From: Listeria monocytogenes ATCC 19117
GTDB taxonomy: Bacteria; Bacillota; Bacilli; Lactobacillales; Listeriaceae
DNA length: 64,000 nt
Direction of reading: 5' to 3'
Assembly: GCF_000307025.1 (NCBI RefSeq)
Contig: NC_018584.1
Location: 1,240,001 to 1,304,000, forward strand
Shown here one piece after another: positions 43,588-54,605 of the stretch. Positions within the stretch are counted from its first letter, which is position 1. Each line of letters opens with the position of its first letter. The notes beneath the pieces were generated by a model, which did not search any database, was not told the origin of the DNA, and saw only the letters and a program-made list of their open reading frames with translations. A program made the translations under genes and the position numbers.

Positions 43588-43621
43588 AGACCTCGGTGTA
43601 AAAATCGAGGTCTAATTTTTT
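43588..43621 (+). terminator. Terminator after lipoprotein gene
   Basis: AGACCTCG / CGAGGTCT with AATTTTTTT tail. Confidence 0.88.
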
Positions 43622-43693
43622 TGAAATAAAAATTTGATAAAAAATGAAGTTTAATCTAGACAGTTTTTCGTGATAAAACACCATAAAAGCCTC

Positions 43694-43722
43694 TTGACAG
43701 AACCAGACTATACAAGTAGAAT
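43694..43722 (+). promoter_or_regulatory. Strong sigma-A promoter of the TPR gene
   Basis: TTGACA (43694), 17-bp spacer, TAGAAT (43717); implies a 5' untranslated region of about 100 nt. Confidence 0.8.
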
Positions 43723-43829
43723 GAATCAAACCAAATCAACATTTTTGCTAGAAATGGTTAGATTTTTAACAATAAGGGTAAATCCAGTTAGTATAAATAA
43801 AGCTTTTTCAACTAAAAGGAGATAAAACG

Positions 43830-44768
43830 ATGAGTGGAAGTGGTGCTTTTTTTCCAATGAGTGTTAAAAAATTTCTGGAAAAAGGGATTACCTCGTTGTC
43901 CGAAGAAGAAAAAATGAGTACGCTACATTATTTGGAGAATGCGTATCATCAAGAGCCTTGCAACGAGGAAATTGTACATAGATTAATTCAATTTTATAAT
44001 CAGACAGATAAAACGAAGAAAGCGCAAGAAATTGGACAAAACTTTTTGACGATGAATGGCTATGATAAGGAAATTCTTGGAGAGCTATCTGTAACATTTA
44101 TGAAAGAAGATAATATGGATACGTACTTCACATTAGTTAGGCATTATATGGAAGAAGAAAAAAAAGAAGCAACGGAAGAAATAGCTGACAATGTTATTCC
44201 TTTTCCCAAACAGTTTGTCCCAAGAAGAGACATTCGTGAATTTGCGTCTTGGCATACGACGGAACAATTGGAGTTTTTACAAGAAGCTCGTTTCTTAGAA
44301 ATAGATTCATTTTTGCCAGCTTTTAAAGCTTTTCTAGCGGATGATAGTTTTTCCCCGTTTGTTCAGTCGATGATTTTCGAATTAATGCAAGAAAAAGAAA
44401 TAAATGAAGATATTACAGTTCAAAAAATAGATAAGCACGGTATTTTTAATCCAAGTCTTGTGCCAATGCTTGCTGATAACAAATTTGCGGAAGCTATTTT
44501 TGCTGGACTCGCTGAGATGCTCGAACATAGTAATCCAAGTCTTTTAGAGCAAGTGATTGGTATTATTCAGCAACATCTATTTATGCTTTATCCATTTGAA
44601 TTAGAGCCTCAAGAAGTAGATGTTTGGATAAACGCATACTATAAATGGGCGAATGCAATGTACGGTAATTATTGTGTTATTTCGGATGATGTGAATCACT
44701 TAGCAGTAGAAGAAGCTATTTCCATTATTGAAGAGTTAGAAATTAGGCAGCAAAATTATTTTATATAA
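43830..44768 (+). CDS. YsoA-like TPR/helical-repeat protein
   Basis: 312 residues, soluble and entirely helical. The N-terminal region reads as TPR-like (LSEEEKMSTLHYLENAYHQEPCNEEIVHRL). Homologues sit directly upstream of tig in Bacillus (ysoA), as here. Function unknown. SD AAAGGAGAT. Confidence 0.82.
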   Translation: MSGSGAFFPMSVKKFLEKGITSLSEEEKMSTLHYLENAYHQEPCNEEIVHRLIQFYNQTDKTKKAQEIGQNFLTMNGYDKEILGELSVTFMKEDNMDTYFTLVRHYMEEEKKEATEEIADNVIPFPKQFVPRRDIREFASWHTTEQLEFLQEARFLEIDSFLPAFKAFLADDSFSPFVQSMIFELMQEKEINEDITVQKIDKHGIFNPSLVPMLADNKFAEAIFAGLAEMLEHSNPSLLEQVIGIIQQHLFMLYPFELEPQEVDVWINAYYKWANAMYGNYCVISDDVNHLAVEEAISIIEELEIRQQNYFI

Positions 44769-44811
44769 TGATATTTCTTGTTTTCAAGTCAGGGATATCT
44801 GTGTTATTATT

Positions 44812-44820
44812 AGTGAGTAT
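44812..44820 (+). promoter_or_regulatory. Extended -10 promoter of tig
   Basis: TGT-TATTAT, about 62 bp before tig. Confidence 0.5.
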
Positions 44821-44882
44821 GGCTGAAACTTGTCATGAGAGTAATTAAATTGAACTAAATAGATGATGGAGGGAATTATACC

Positions 44883-46166
44883 ATGTCAGTAAAATGGGAA
44901 AAACAAGAAGGTAATGTTGGAAAACTTACTTTTGAAATTGAACAAGAAAAAGTAAAAGAAGGTTTAGATAGAGCTTTCGTAAAAGTGCGTAAAACTCTTA
45001 ATGTGCCTGGCTTCCGTAAAGGGAAAGTTCCACGTCAAATTTTCAATCAACGTTTTGGTGAAGAAGCTCTTTTCCAAGATGCGCTTGATATCTTGCTTCC
45101 AGAAGTATATTCTGCAGCAATTGACGAAGCTGGTATTGATCCAGTGGATACTCCTCAAGTAAACATTGAGTCTATGGAAAAAGGCGAAACTTGGGTTTTA
45201 ACAGCAGAAGTTACTGTAAAACCTGAAGTGAAACTTGGAGATTACAAAGGTCTTGAAGTAGAAAAACGTGAAACAGAACTTACAACAGAAGAATTAGAAG
45301 CGGAATTAAAACAATTACAAGAGCGTCAAGCTGAATTAGTTGTTAAAGAAGATGCACCAGCTGAAAACGGTGACACTGTTATCCTTGATTTTGAAGGATT
45401 TAAAGACGGCGTAGCTTTCGAAGGTGGACAAGCTGAAAATCATTCTCTAGAACTTGGAAGCGGACAATTCATTCCTGGTTTTGAAGAAAAATTAGTTGGC
45501 TTAAAAGCTGGCGACGAAGCGGATATCGAGCTAACTTTCCCGGAAGAATATCATGCGGAAGATTTAGCTGGACAACCTGTAGTTTTCAAAGTGAAATTAC
45601 ACGAAATCAAAACAAAAGAAGTTCCAGCTCTTGACGATGAGCTTGCAAAAGACATCGACGAAGAAGTAGAAACTTTAGATGAATTAAAAGAAAAAATCTC
45701 TAAACGTTTACAAGAAGCAAAAGAAGAATCTGTTGCTCAAGCTAAACAAGAAGAAGTTATTGCGAAAGCTGTTGAAAATGCAGAAGTGGACATTCCACAC
45801 GCAATGGTTCACCATGAAGCTGATCATTTAATGAATCACTTTGCACAAGATTTACAAGCACAAGGTCTAACTCCTGAATTATATTACCAATTCACTGGCC
45901 AAACAGAAGAAGCTATGCACGCACAAATGGAAAAAGACGCTGAAAAACGCGTGAAAATGAACTTAGTGCTTGAAGCAATTGCGGAAGCTGAAAACATTGA
46001 GCCAACGGAAGAAGCTATTGACGAAGAAATTTCTACATTAGCTGAAAAATATGGTATGGAAAAAGACGCAGTTCGTGCTGCACTTGGCGATATGAGCGAA
46101 CTTAAATCTGATCTTAAAATCCGCAAAGCTATCGACGTTTTATTAGATAGTGCAGTGGAAAAATAA
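44883..46166 (+). CDS. tig: Trigger factor
   Basis: Ribosome-bound chaperone and prolyl isomerase, 427 residues. N-terminal ribosome-binding domain with the signature [15 protein letters not shown] (about 38-52), the FKBP-type PPIase domain at about 150-240 ([33 protein letters not shown]) and a helical C-terminal chaperone domain. SD ATGGAGGG. Confidence 0.96.
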   Translation: MSVKWEKQEGNVGKLTFEIEQEKVKEGLDRAFVKVRKTLNVPGFRKGKVPRQIFNQRFGEEALFQDALDILLPEVYSAAIDEAGIDPVDTPQVNIESMEKGETWVLTAEVTVKPEVKLGDYKGLEVEKRETELTTEELEAELKQLQERQAELVVKEDAPAENGDTVILDFEGFKDGVAFEGGQAENHSLELGSGQFIPGFEEKLVGLKAGDEADIELTFPEEYHAEDLAGQPVVFKVKLHEIKTKEVPALDDELAKDIDEEVETLDELKEKISKRLQEAKEESVAQAKQEEVIAKAVENAEVDIPHAMVHHEADHLMNHFAQDLQAQGLTPELYYQFTGQTEEAMHAQMEKDAEKRVKMNLVLEAIAEAENIEPTEEAIDEEISTLAEKYGMEKDAVRAALGDMSELKSDLKIRKAIDVLLDSAVEK

Positions 46167-46202
46167 GCTACGACTGATTTAATAATTTCATTAAAAAATG
46201 GG

Positions 46203-46225
46203 GGGCATGAGTTATACTCGTGTCC
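46203..46225 (+). promoter_or_regulatory. Hairpin downstream of tig
   Basis: GGGCATGAGT / ACTCGTGTCC, 10 pairs including two G-U. There is no T run after it, so it may stabilise the tig mRNA 3' end rather than act as a strong terminator. Confidence 0.4.
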
Positions 46226-46255
46226 TTCTGAATGTAGAAATATGAATACAGATGA

Positions 46256-46285
46256 TTGGCATTTCTAATAAACAAATGATATTAT
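46256..46285 (+). promoter_or_regulatory. clpX promoter
   Basis: TTGGCA (46256), 18-bp spacer, TATTAT (46280). No CtsR or HrcA operator is visible. Confidence 0.6.
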
Positions 46286-46350
46286 TAACACACATAGGAG
46301 ATGAAAAAATCGCCTATAAGCAACATACCTATGCGAAGGGGTGAAATATT

Positions 46351-47610
46351 TTGTTTAAATTTAACGACGAAAAAGGCCAACTTAAATGCTCCTTTTGCGG
46401 AAAGACTCAAGATCAAGTACGTAAATTAGTGGCCGGTCCAGGTGTTTATATTTGTGATGAATGTATCGAGCTTTGTAATGAAATTATTGAAGAAGAGCTA
46501 GGTATTTCTGAATTTGTTGATTTTGGTGAAGTACCAAAACCTCAAGAAATCCGTCATATATTAAGTGACTATGTTATTGGTCAAGAACGTGCTAAAAAAG
46601 CACTTGCTGTAGCAGTTTACAATCACTACAAACGTATTAATTCCAATGAAACGAAAGAAGATGAAGTAGAACTTTCGAAAAGTAACATTTGTCTAATTGG
46701 TCCAACTGGTAGTGGTAAAACACTTCTTGCTCAAACATTAGCGCGAATTCTCAATGTTCCATTTGCTATTGCAGATGCGACTTCACTTACAGAAGCTGGT
46801 TACGTTGGGGAAGATGTAGAAAATATTCTTCTTAAACTGATTCAATCAGCAGATTACGATGTGGAAAAGGCCGAAAAAGGTATTATCTATATTGACGAAA
46901 TTGACAAAGTTGCTCGCAAATCCGAAAACCCATCTATTACTAGAGACGTTTCCGGTGAAGGCGTACAACAAGCGCTACTGAAAATTTTGGAAGGTACTGT
47001 CGCAAGCGTTCCTCCTCAAGGCGGTAGAAAACATCCTCATCAAGAGTTAATTCAAATTGATACAGGAAATATTCTATTTATCGTTGGTGGAGCTTTTGAT
47101 GGAATCGAACAAATCGTTAAAAATCGAATGGGTGAAAAAGTCATTGGCTTTGGCACAGATAATGCGAAACTAAAAGATGATGAAACTTATTTATCTCGCG
47201 TTGTTCCAGAAGATTTACTGAAATTCGGTTTAATTCCTGAATTTATCGGCCGTTTACCGGTTATAGCAACGCTTGAACAATTAGATGAAGCTGCGCTTGT
47301 TTCCATTTTGACAGAACCGAAGAATGCTTTAGTAAAACAATACAAACGTATGTTAGAGCTTGATGATGTAGAACTTGAATTCGAACCAACTGCTCTAATT
47401 GAAATTGCGAAAGAAGCGATTGAACGCAAAACCGGAGCGCGTGGTCTTCGTTCGATTATCGAACAGATTATGCTTGAAGTGATGTTCGAAATTCCTTCTC
47501 GTGATGACATTACGAAGTGTATAATTACTGAAAAAGCAGCTCGTGGTGAAGAAGAACCGCAACTGCAATTAGAAGATGGTTCTATTATTCCAATTAAAAC
47601 ATCTGCATGA
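46351..47610 (+). CDS. clpX: ATP-dependent protease ATPase subunit ClpX
   Basis: 419-residue AAA+ unfoldase that feeds ClpP. N-terminal C4 zinc domain (Cys13, 16, 35, 38), Walker A GPTGSGKT, pore loop YVGEDVE, Walker [10 protein letters not shown], and an IGF-type ClpP loop near VIGFGTDN. Start is TTG at 46351 with GAAGGGGTG upstream. tig lies upstream, as in most Firmicutes. Confidence 0.96.
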
Positions 47611-47614
47611 TTAG

Positions 47615-47645
47615 AATGCGCGTCGTAATTGGCGCGCATTTTTTC
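47615..47645 (+). terminator. Terminator after clpX
   Basis: AATGCGCG / CGCGCATT then TTTTT. Confidence 0.85.
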
Positions 47646-47687
47646 TATCAAACCAGCTTGTTTTACTGTAATATCTGACTTGTTTCG

Positions 47688-47696
47688 TGCTATACT
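47688..47696 (+). promoter_or_regulatory. Extended -10 promoter of sipX
   Basis: TGC-TATACT, about 33 bp before the sipX start. Confidence 0.55.
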
Positions 47697-47728
47697 TTAT
47701 TAATATTAATTGGAGAGGATAAAAAGAC

Positions 47729-48295
47729 ATGAAAAGTGAAAACAAATTTTTTTCTGGGGCATTTGGATGGATAAAAATAATTCTCATCGCGCTTATACTT
47801 GCTTTTGGTATTCGCTATTTTTTAATTTCTCCAGTTACTGTTAATGGGAAATCAATGGACCCAACACTTCATGATGGGGAACATTTATTTATTAACAAGG
47901 TATCAGATCCGAAGCGTTTTGACATTATTGTATTTCCTGCGCCTGATGAGGAAAATGCAGAGTACATTAAACGCGTCATTGGCCTTCCAGGAGATAAAGT
48001 GGAGTACAAAGAAGATCAACTTTATATTAATGGAAAAAAATATGATGAACCTTATTTAGATTCAGAAAAAGAAGCTCTAAAAAACGGTTATTTAACCACT
48101 GATGCAGAAGGCGATCCTAATTTTACGATGGCAGACATTCCAAACTCTGACGGCTCTCTCACTGTCCCTAAAGGAGAACTTTTTGTTTTAGGAGATAATC
48201 GTCAAGTAAGTAAAGATAGTCGCTACATTGGCTTTATATCACAGGATACCGTGCTTGGAAAAGTAATTTCATTTGGAAAATCCTTAGAACGTTAA
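47729..48295 (+). CDS. sipX: Signal peptidase I SipX
   Basis: 188-residue type I signal peptidase with one N-terminal membrane anchor and an extracellular catalytic domain. Ser42 in NGKSMDPTL and Lys81 in YIKRVIGLPGD form the Ser/Lys dyad; LFVLGDNR is the conserved C-terminal box. First of three tandem paralogues, 34 bp before the second. SD TTGGAGAGG. Confidence 0.93.
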   Translation: MKSENKFFSGAFGWIKIILIALILAFGIRYFLISPVTVNGKSMDPTLHDGEHLFINKVSDPKRFDIIVFPAPDEENAEYIKRVIGLPGDKVEYKEDQLYINGKKYDEPYLDSEKEALKNGYLTTDAEGDPNFTMADIPNSDGSLTVPKGELFVLGDNRQVSKDSRYIGFISQDTVLGKVISFGKSLER

Positions 48296-48329
48296 TGTGA
48301 CCCTACAGGAAGTCTAGGAGGAGACATAG

Positions 48330-48899
48330 ATGACAGATCAATATGACAAAAAGCCCAAGAAAAAAAGCGGGGCGCACCAATTATTAAGCTGGGTGCTAGT
48401 TATCGTTGCAGCGCTTGCAATTGCACTTGTGATTCGTAACTTTGTAGTTGCACCAGTAAAAGTAGAAGGAACATCTATGGTTCCAACATATCAAGATGGC
48501 GATAGAATTTTCATTGAAAAAATTTCCAAGCCTGATCGTTTCGACATTATCGTGTTTGATGAACCTCCAATGATTGGTTCAGGAGAGCATTTCATCAAGC
48601 GAGTGATTGGTTTGCCGGGAGATAAAATAGCATTTAAAAACGGTGAATTATATTTAAATGGAAAACGAAAAGTAGAAAATTACTTGCCAGAAGGAACATT
48701 AACCCTTTGGAATCCAGATCCAACGCAAAAACCATACATAGCGGATTATACGCTGGAGGATATGACAGGCGAAAGTACTGTTCCGAAAGGGAAACTATTT
48801 GTACTTGGAGATAATCGCGGCGGGAGTTCAGATAGTCGCGTTTTCGGATTTATTGATGATTCCATGGTAAACGGTACAGTGATACAATTTGGAAAATAA
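48330..48899 (+). CDS. sipY: Signal peptidase I SipY
   Basis: 189 residues. Membrane anchor (LLSWVLVIVAALAIALVI), Ser49 in EGTSMVPTY, Lys90 in FIKRVIGLPGD and KLFVLGDNRGG. It diverges clearly from SipX and SipZ in the loop regions, so the three probably differ in substrate preference. SD AGGAGGA. Confidence 0.93.
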   Translation: MTDQYDKKPKKKSGAHQLLSWVLVIVAALAIALVIRNFVVAPVKVEGTSMVPTYQDGDRIFIEKISKPDRFDIIVFDEPPMIGSGEHFIKRVIGLPGDKIAFKNGELYLNGKRKVENYLPEGTLTLWNPDPTQKPYIADYTLEDMTGESTVPKGKLFVLGDNRGGSSDSRVFGFIDDSMVNGTVIQFGK

Positions 48900-48902
48900 T
48901 GT

Positions 48903-48934
48903 GAAGTCCGTGAAGATACTTTTTCGCGGATTTC
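48903..48934 (+). terminator. Weak hairpin between sipY and sipZ
   Basis: GAAGTCCGTGAA / TTCGCGGATTTC with wobble pairs and only a partial T tail. Confidence 0.45.
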
Positions 48935-49000
48935 TCTATTAAATGAGCGTTTTTTCGTTTATAATAAGACTGTTAGTATAAAATAGGGCGGTGCGATTTT

Positions 49001-49543
49001 TTGAAGGAGAAGAATTTAAAACGGTTATGGTCATGGATTTGGGCGGCTGTTCTAGCAGTGTTAATAGCTGTTATAATCCGTTTTTATTTATTTGTCCCTA
49101 TTCTCGTCGATGGGATATCAATGATGCCTACACTTCATAGCGATGACCGTGTAATTATAAATCGCTTCGGAAATGTAGATCGTTTCGATGTGATTGTTTT
49201 CCGAGAATCAGATGGAAAAGAATACATCAAGCGAGTGATCGGTTTGCCGGGTGATACAGTAGAATACAAAGAAGACCAACTTTACATCAATGGTAAAAAG
49301 TATAATGAACCATATTTGGATACTTACAAAGAAAAGTTAAAAGATGGCTATTTAACAGATGATTACAGTTCGAAAGATCAACTAGATGGTGGCAAAATTC
49401 CAAAAGATACTTATTTTGTTTTAGGTGACAATCGAAGAGCAAGCAAAGACAGTCGGATAATTGGGCCAATTCCATTTAGCAAGGTGTTAGGAACAACACC
49501 GATTTGTTACTGGCCGATTGAAGATGCCAAACTTATAGATTAG
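49001..49543 (+). CDS. sipZ: Signal peptidase I SipZ
   Basis: 180 residues, TTG start at 49001 with TAGGGCGGTG upstream. One N-terminal helix (IWAAVLAVLIAVIIRFYL), Ser40 in DGISMMPTL, Lys77 in YIKRVIGLPGD and YFVLGDNRRASKDSR. Work on Listeria has identified SipZ as the main signal peptidase of the trio. Ten bp before rbgA, so likely co-transcribed with it. A TATAAT box at 48960 may give it its own promoter. Confidence 0.93.
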   Translation: MKEKNLKRLWSWIWAAVLAVLIAVIIRFYLFVPILVDGISMMPTLHSDDRVIINRFGNVDRFDVIVFRESDGKEYIKRVIGLPGDTVEYKEDQLYINGKKYNEPYLDTYKEKLKDGYLTDDYSSKDQLDGGKIPKDTYFVLGDNRRASKDSRIIGPIPFSKVLGTTPICYWPIEDAKLID

Positions 49544-49552
49544 GAGTATATA

Positions 49553-50416
49553 ATGACAATTCAGTGGTTTCCAGGTCATATGGCCAAAGCTCGCCGTGAG
49601 GTAACAGAAAAATTAAAACTAGTAGATGTGATTTTTGAATTGGTAGATGCGCGTATCCCGCTCTCTTCCTCTAATCCCATGCTAGAAGAAATTATCCACC
49701 AAAAAAGACGAGTGATTATTTTAAATAAAGCAGATACTGCCGATGAAAAAACAACAAAAGAATGGATTGACTACTTTGCTGAGAAAGGCTTGCCAGCAGT
49801 TGCTGTGAATGCTCAAGAAGGTAAAGGACTATTCAAAATAGAACAAGCCGCCGAAAAATTAATGGCTGAAAAATTCGACCGTTTAAGAAGTAAAGGTATG
49901 AAGCCAAGAGCAATTCGTGCGATGATTTTAGGTATTCCGAATGTTGGTAAATCAACATTAATCAATCGACTAGCGAAAAAAAATATTGCACGGACAGGTA
50001 ATAAACCTGGTGTAACTAAAGCACAGCAATGGATTAAAGTGGGAAAAACATTAGAACTTCTGGATACACCAGGGATTCTTTGGCCTAAATTTGAAGATCA
50101 AGAAATTGGCTACAAATTAGCTCTTACTGGTGCAATTAAAGATGATTTACTACAAATGGAAGAAATCGCTGGTTACGGTTTGCGCTTTTTAGAAAAACAT
50201 TATCCCGACAGACTTCAAAACTGGCTGAAAGTAGAGACAGTCTCTGAAGATCCTATCGAAACACTTGCTTTTATTGCTGAAAAAAGAGGGCTTCTAGATC
50301 GATACAATGATCCAGATTATTCTCGCGCAGCCGAAACGGTAGTTCGAGAAATTCGTCAGCAAAAGTTAGGGAGAATGTCGTTTGATTTCCCAAATTGGGA
50401 AGATGAAGTCGAATGA
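49553..50416 (+). CDS. rbgA: Ribosome biogenesis GTPase RbgA (YlqF)
   Basis: 287-residue circularly permuted GTPase needed for late 50S assembly. The order is G4 (ILNKADTAD), G5, then G1 ([14 protein letters not shown]) and G3 (DTPG), which defines the permuted family. The N-terminal [14 protein letters not shown] is the usual YlqF start. Its stop overlaps the rnhB start (ATGA). Confidence 0.95.
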
Positions 50417-51198
50417 GCGATTCCATATCCGTTATCCGAGAAAAACTAAACCAAGTCACATCAGAACATGATCCCTTTTTTCGGAAATGCATGCAAGATG
50501 AGCGTAAAGGTGTAGAAAAACTTCTGGAAACTACAAGGAGAAAATGGGAAAAAGAAGCGCAATTACGGAACAAGCTTGAAGAAATGAAACAATATGAAAC
50601 AGATTTATTCCAACAAGGATACAAGTATATCGCTGGAGTGGATGAAGTGGGACGTGGGCCTCTCGCAGGACCAGTTGTAGCAGCAGCCGTCATTTTACCA
50701 GCTGATTTTTCTGTTGTCGGAATAAATGATTCTAAACAATTGAGTGAAGCAAAACGTGATGCTTTGTTTGAAACGATAAAAAAAGAAGCAATTGCTATCG
50801 GAGTAGGGATTATAGAACATGATGTAATTGATCAAGTAAATATTTATGAGGCAACGAAACTTGCTATGCGTGAAGCGTTAGATCAATTAACACCAGAACC
50901 TGATTTTGTTCTAATAGATGCAATGCCACTAAGATATACCGAGGCAGAACTATCTCTTATCAAAGGGGATACAAAAAGCATTTCGATTGCTGCAGCGTCT
51001 ATCATCGCAAAGGTAACAAGAGATAGATTAATGCAGATGTACGATGAAAAGTATCCCGGGTATGATTTTGCAAACAATATGGGCTACGGCACAAAAAAAC
51101 ATTTACTTGGTTTAGATACAATTGGTATATGTCCTATCCATCGTATAAGTTTTGCGCCTGTAAAAGAAGCAAAGTTGCATTTTGATAGTTTAAAATAA
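50413..51198 (+). CDS. rnhB: Ribonuclease HII
   Basis: Removes ribonucleotides from DNA. 261 residues with a Firmicute-type N-terminal extension of about 70 residues, then [19 protein letters not shown] (catalytic Asp and Glu), LIDAMPL and a third acidic site in [14 protein letters not shown]. It overlaps the end of rbgA. The window thus encodes both RNase HII and HIII. Confidence 0.95.
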
Positions 51199-51213
51199 CT
51201 AAATCATATAGAG

Positions 51214-51249
51214 AAAAACGTATTTTCAACATGGAAAATACGTTTTTTT
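51214..51249 (+). terminator. Terminator after rnhB
   Basis: AAAAACGTATTTTC / GAAAATACGTTTTTTT. Confidence 0.93.
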
Positions 51250-51331
51250 ATGCCGTTTTATAGGTTTTGGTCATTTTACAAAAAAGCTCAATGTTTGTAC
51301 ACTGGGAGTAACTATTAGGGAGGTGCAACAG

Positions 51332-52192
51332 ATGGATTTTAAACAACGACATACATGGCTCAAAATTGCTTCTTGTAAGTCTATTTCTGCTAAAAAAAGA
51401 GCCAGCATTTGGCAAAAATTAACAGAATTCGACCAGTATGAAATGACAACACAAACATTTGCAGAATCTTTCTTTCCTGTGGATAAACTCGCACAGATTC
51501 TAATGGAGCTAGAGACAGCAGAAGCGTGCTTTTTTGATGATGTTACCTTAATATGGATTTTAGATGATGCCTATCCAGCGCTTTTAAGAGAAATTTATGA
51601 AGCGCCGCCAATTTTATTTTGTAAAGGAAATATTGATTTATTACAACAACAAGCAATTGCCATCGTTGGTACAAGGCAGATGAGTGAATATGGTAGGAAA
51701 GCTTGTATGAAAATTGCTAGTGAACTTGCTGAGAATAAGCTGACTATAGTTAGCGGGATGGCTATCGGAATCGACTCTACAGCCCATAGAGCCACTTTAA
51801 ATAAACAAGGTGCAACGATTGCAGTACTAGGTTCAGGTGTCAACAAAGTTTATCCAAAGAAAAATGAACTTCTAGCGAAAGAAATTGTCAAAGAAGGTTT
51901 GTTATTAAGTGAGTATTTACCCGATGAAGAAGCGAAAAGATGGCATTTTCCAGAAAGAAATCGAATTATTAGCGGCTTGGCTATAGGAACAGTAATAATA
52001 GAAGCTGCCGAAAGAAGCGGTTCGTTGATTACTGCTGATATAGCTTTAGAACAAAACAGACAAGTTTTTGCTGTTCCAGGAAATATTTTTATTGATACAT
52101 GGCAGGGGACGAACTATTTAATTCAAGAAGGTGCCAAGTTAGTTATGAATTCGAACAATATAATAGAAGAATTTATTCAAATTAAGCCATAA
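51332..52192 (+). CDS. dprA: DNA-processing protein DprA
   Basis: 286-residue competence protein that loads RecA on incoming single-stranded DNA. The Rossmann-like core has IVGTRQMSEYGRKA, VSGMAIGIDSTAHRATL, VLGSGVNKVYPKKN and FPERNRIISGLA. ATG at 51332 follows GGGAGG by 8 nt; the in-frame GTG at 51323 falls in the SD. Confidence 0.93.
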   Translation: MDFKQRHTWLKIASCKSISAKKRASIWQKLTEFDQYEMTTQTFAESFFPVDKLAQILMELETAEACFFDDVTLIWILDDAYPALLREIYEAPPILFCKGNIDLLQQQAIAIVGTRQMSEYGRKACMKIASELAENKLTIVSGMAIGIDSTAHRATLNKQGATIAVLGSGVNKVYPKKNELLAKEIVKEGLLLSEYLPDEEAKRWHFPERNRIISGLAIGTVIIEAAERSGSLITADIALEQNRQVFAVPGNIFIDTWQGTNYLIQEGAKLVMNSNNIIEEFIQIKP

Positions 52193-52309
52193 ATATACTG
52201 AAATTATCTTTTTTAAGTGATTTGACTTGCATTTCCTGATTTTTTGAGATAAGTTTGCTAAAGAAAGCTGATATAAAACATCAAAAAATGGACTTTTTCA
52301 TAAAAGCCA

Positions 52310-52338
52310 TTGACAAACCCAGTAGGAAGGGCTAATAT
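52310..52338 (+). promoter_or_regulatory. Strong topA promoter
   Basis: TTGACA (52310), 17-bp spacer, TAATAT (52333). The predicted 5' leader is about 120 nt; I see no named riboswitch in it. The rest of 52193-52464 contains no gene. Confidence 0.8.
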
Positions 52339-52464
52339 TTACTACTGAATTATGTGAACAATCAGCATTGAAAACTTATTGAACGCGAGGCTAAGACTGT
52401 AATAGGATTAAGACAACGAGTAAAGCCCGTGTATTGACCCAAATCAGGGAGGAATATAATAGAT

Positions 52465-54543
52465 ATGGCAGATTATTTAGTGATTGTAGAGTCACCTGCA
52501 AAAGCAAAAACAATTGAAAAGTATTTAGGTAAGAAATTTAAAGTGAAAGCCTCAATGGGACATGTTCGTGACTTACCTAAGAGTCAAATGGGTGTAGACA
52601 CAGAGCATGACTACGAACCTCGTTATATTACGATTCGCGGAAAAGGCCCTGTTTTAAAAGAATTAAAACAAGCAGCCAAAAAAGCGAAAAAAGTCTATCT
52701 CGCAGCCGATCCAGACCGCGAAGGAGAAGCAATTGCATGGCACTTAGCCAATAGCCTAGAGTTAGATCAATCAGACAAACTACGTGTAGTATTTAACGAA
52801 ATAACGAAGGAAGCAGTAAAAGAATCTTTCAAAACACCACGTAAAATTGACATGGATTTAGTCAATGCGCAACAAGCACGCAGAATTTTGGACCGTTTAG
52901 TTGGATATAATATCAGCCCTATTCTATGGAAAAAAGTGAAGAAAGGTTTGAGTGCGGGGCGTGTTCAGTCTATCGCACTTCGAATCATTATTGATAGAGA
53001 AAAAGAAATCAATAATTTCAAACCTGAAGAATACTGGACAATTGACGGTAACTTCCTTAAAGGGAAGAAAAAATTCCAAGCCAATTTTTATGGTGTAAAT
53101 GGTAAAAAGAAAAAGCTTTCCACTGCAGATGATGTAAAAGAAGTAATGTCTGCAATAAAAGGAAAATCATTTGACGTAACAGATGTAACGAAAAAAGAAA
53201 GACTTAGAAATCCAGCTGCACCATTCACTACTTCAAGTTTGCAACAAGAAGCAGCTCGAAAACTAAATTATCGTACAAGAAAAACAATGATGCTTGCCCA
53301 ACAATTGTATGAAGGAATTACACTTGGTAAACAAGGGACAGTCGGCTTAATTACGTATATGCGTACAGACTCCACTCGTATTGCCGATTCCGCTATACTA
53401 GAAGCAAGCAATTACATTAAAGAAACCTATGGACCCGAATTTTCTCGTAATCATAAACGTTCAGATAAAAATGCTAAAGGTGCTCAAGATGCCCATGAAG
53501 CAATCAGACCTACAAGTGCAATGAGAAGTCCTCAAGAAGTAAAAGAATTTTTAACACGGGACCAACTTCGCTTATATCGTTTGATTTGGGAAAGATTTAT
53601 CGCGAGCCAAATGACGCCAGCAGTTCTTGATACAATGCGCGTTGACTTAGACAACAATGGCGTGAACTTCAGAGCAAATGGCTCTAAAATTAAATTCCAC
53701 GGCTTCATGAAAGTCTATGTAGAAAGTAACGATGATAATACGGAAGAAAAAGAAAATATCTTACCAGATTTGAAAAAAGGAGATAAGGTACAGTCCGAAT
53801 CACTCGAACAGCGACAACATTTCACACAGCCACCTCCACGTTACACAGAAGCTAGATTAGTAAAAACGCTCGAAGAAATTGGTATTGGTCGACCATCAAC
53901 TTATTCGCCGACACTCGACACAATTCAGCGCAGAAATTATGTTTCTTTAACGAATAAACGCTTTATTCCAACTGAATTAGGTGAAATCGTTAATGAAATG
54001 ATTGAAGAATATTTCCCAGAAATTTTAGATGTTAAATTCACTGCCAATATGGAAAGTGAGCTCGATGAAGTAGAGCACGGAGAAGTCGAATGGGTGAAAG
54101 TCATTGATGAATTTTATAAACGATTTGAACCAAATGTTATAAAAGCAGATGCAGAAATGGAAAAAATCGAGATTAAAGATGAACCAGCCGGAATTGACTG
54201 TGATCTTTGTGGAGCTCCAATGGTTTACAAAATGGGTAAATACGGTAAGTTCCTAGCTTGTAGCAGATTTCCTGATTGTCGTAATACGAAAGCAATCGTG
54301 AAAGAAATCGGCGTTACGTGTCCGAAATGTGAGAAAGGACATGTAATAGAAAGAAAAAGTAAGAAAAAGCGTATTTTTTACGGTTGTGATCGTTATCCAG
54401 ATTGTGACTATGTATCATGGGATAAACCGGTCGAACGGGCTTGTCCGAAATGTGAGAAACGAGCATTAGTCGAGAAGAAATTGAAAAAAGGTGTACAAGT
54501 ACAATGTACAAATTGTGATTACAAAGAATCAACCCAACAATAA
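52465..54543 (+). CDS. topA: DNA topoisomerase I
   Basis: Relaxes negative supercoils. 692 residues: Toprim domain at the N-terminus ([33 protein letters not shown]), catalytic Tyr298 in [11 protein letters not shown], and three C-terminal Cys4 zinc motifs (CDLC...CSRFPDC, CPKC...CDRYPDC, CPKC...CTNC). SD GGGAGGAAT. trmFO follows closely. Confidence 0.96.
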   Translation: MADYLVIVESPAKAKTIEKYLGKKFKVKASMGHVRDLPKSQMGVDTEHDYEPRYITIRGKGPVLKELKQAAKKAKKVYLAADPDREGEAIAWHLANSLELDQSDKLRVVFNEITKEAVKESFKTPRKIDMDLVNAQQARRILDRLVGYNISPILWKKVKKGLSAGRVQSIALRIIIDREKEINNFKPEEYWTIDGNFLKGKKKFQANFYGVNGKKKKLSTADDVKEVMSAIKGKSFDVTDVTKKERLRNPAAPFTTSSLQQEAARKLNYRTRKTMMLAQQLYEGITLGKQGTVGLITYMRTDSTRIADSAILEASNYIKETYGPEFSRNHKRSDKNAKGAQDAHEAIRPTSAMRSPQEVKEFLTRDQLRLYRLIWERFIASQMTPAVLDTMRVDLDNNGVNFRANGSKIKFHGFMKVYVESNDDNTEEKENILPDLKKGDKVQSESLEQRQHFTQPPPRYTEARLVKTLEEIGIGRPSTYSPTLDTIQRRNYVSLTNKRFIPTELGEIVNEMIEEYFPEILDVKFTANMESELDEVEHGEVEWVKVIDEFYKRFEPNVIKADAEMEKIEIKDEPAGIDCDLCGAPMVYKMGKYGKFLACSRFPDCRNTKAIVKEIGVTCPKCEKGHVIERKSKKKRIFYGCDRYPDCDYVSWDKPVERACPKCEKRALVEKKLKKGVQVQCTNCDYKESTQQ

Positions 54544-54605
54544 TCGGAAAATGGCAACACTTGGATCGTTCTTGTGTTGCCATTGTTGCGCGAGGAGGCG
54601 GACAA

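Noticed and set aside
43741-43790. Sigma-B promoter upstream of the TPR gene
   Set aside because: GTTA and GGGTAA are only weak matches, whereas a clean sigma-A promoter exists at 43694.
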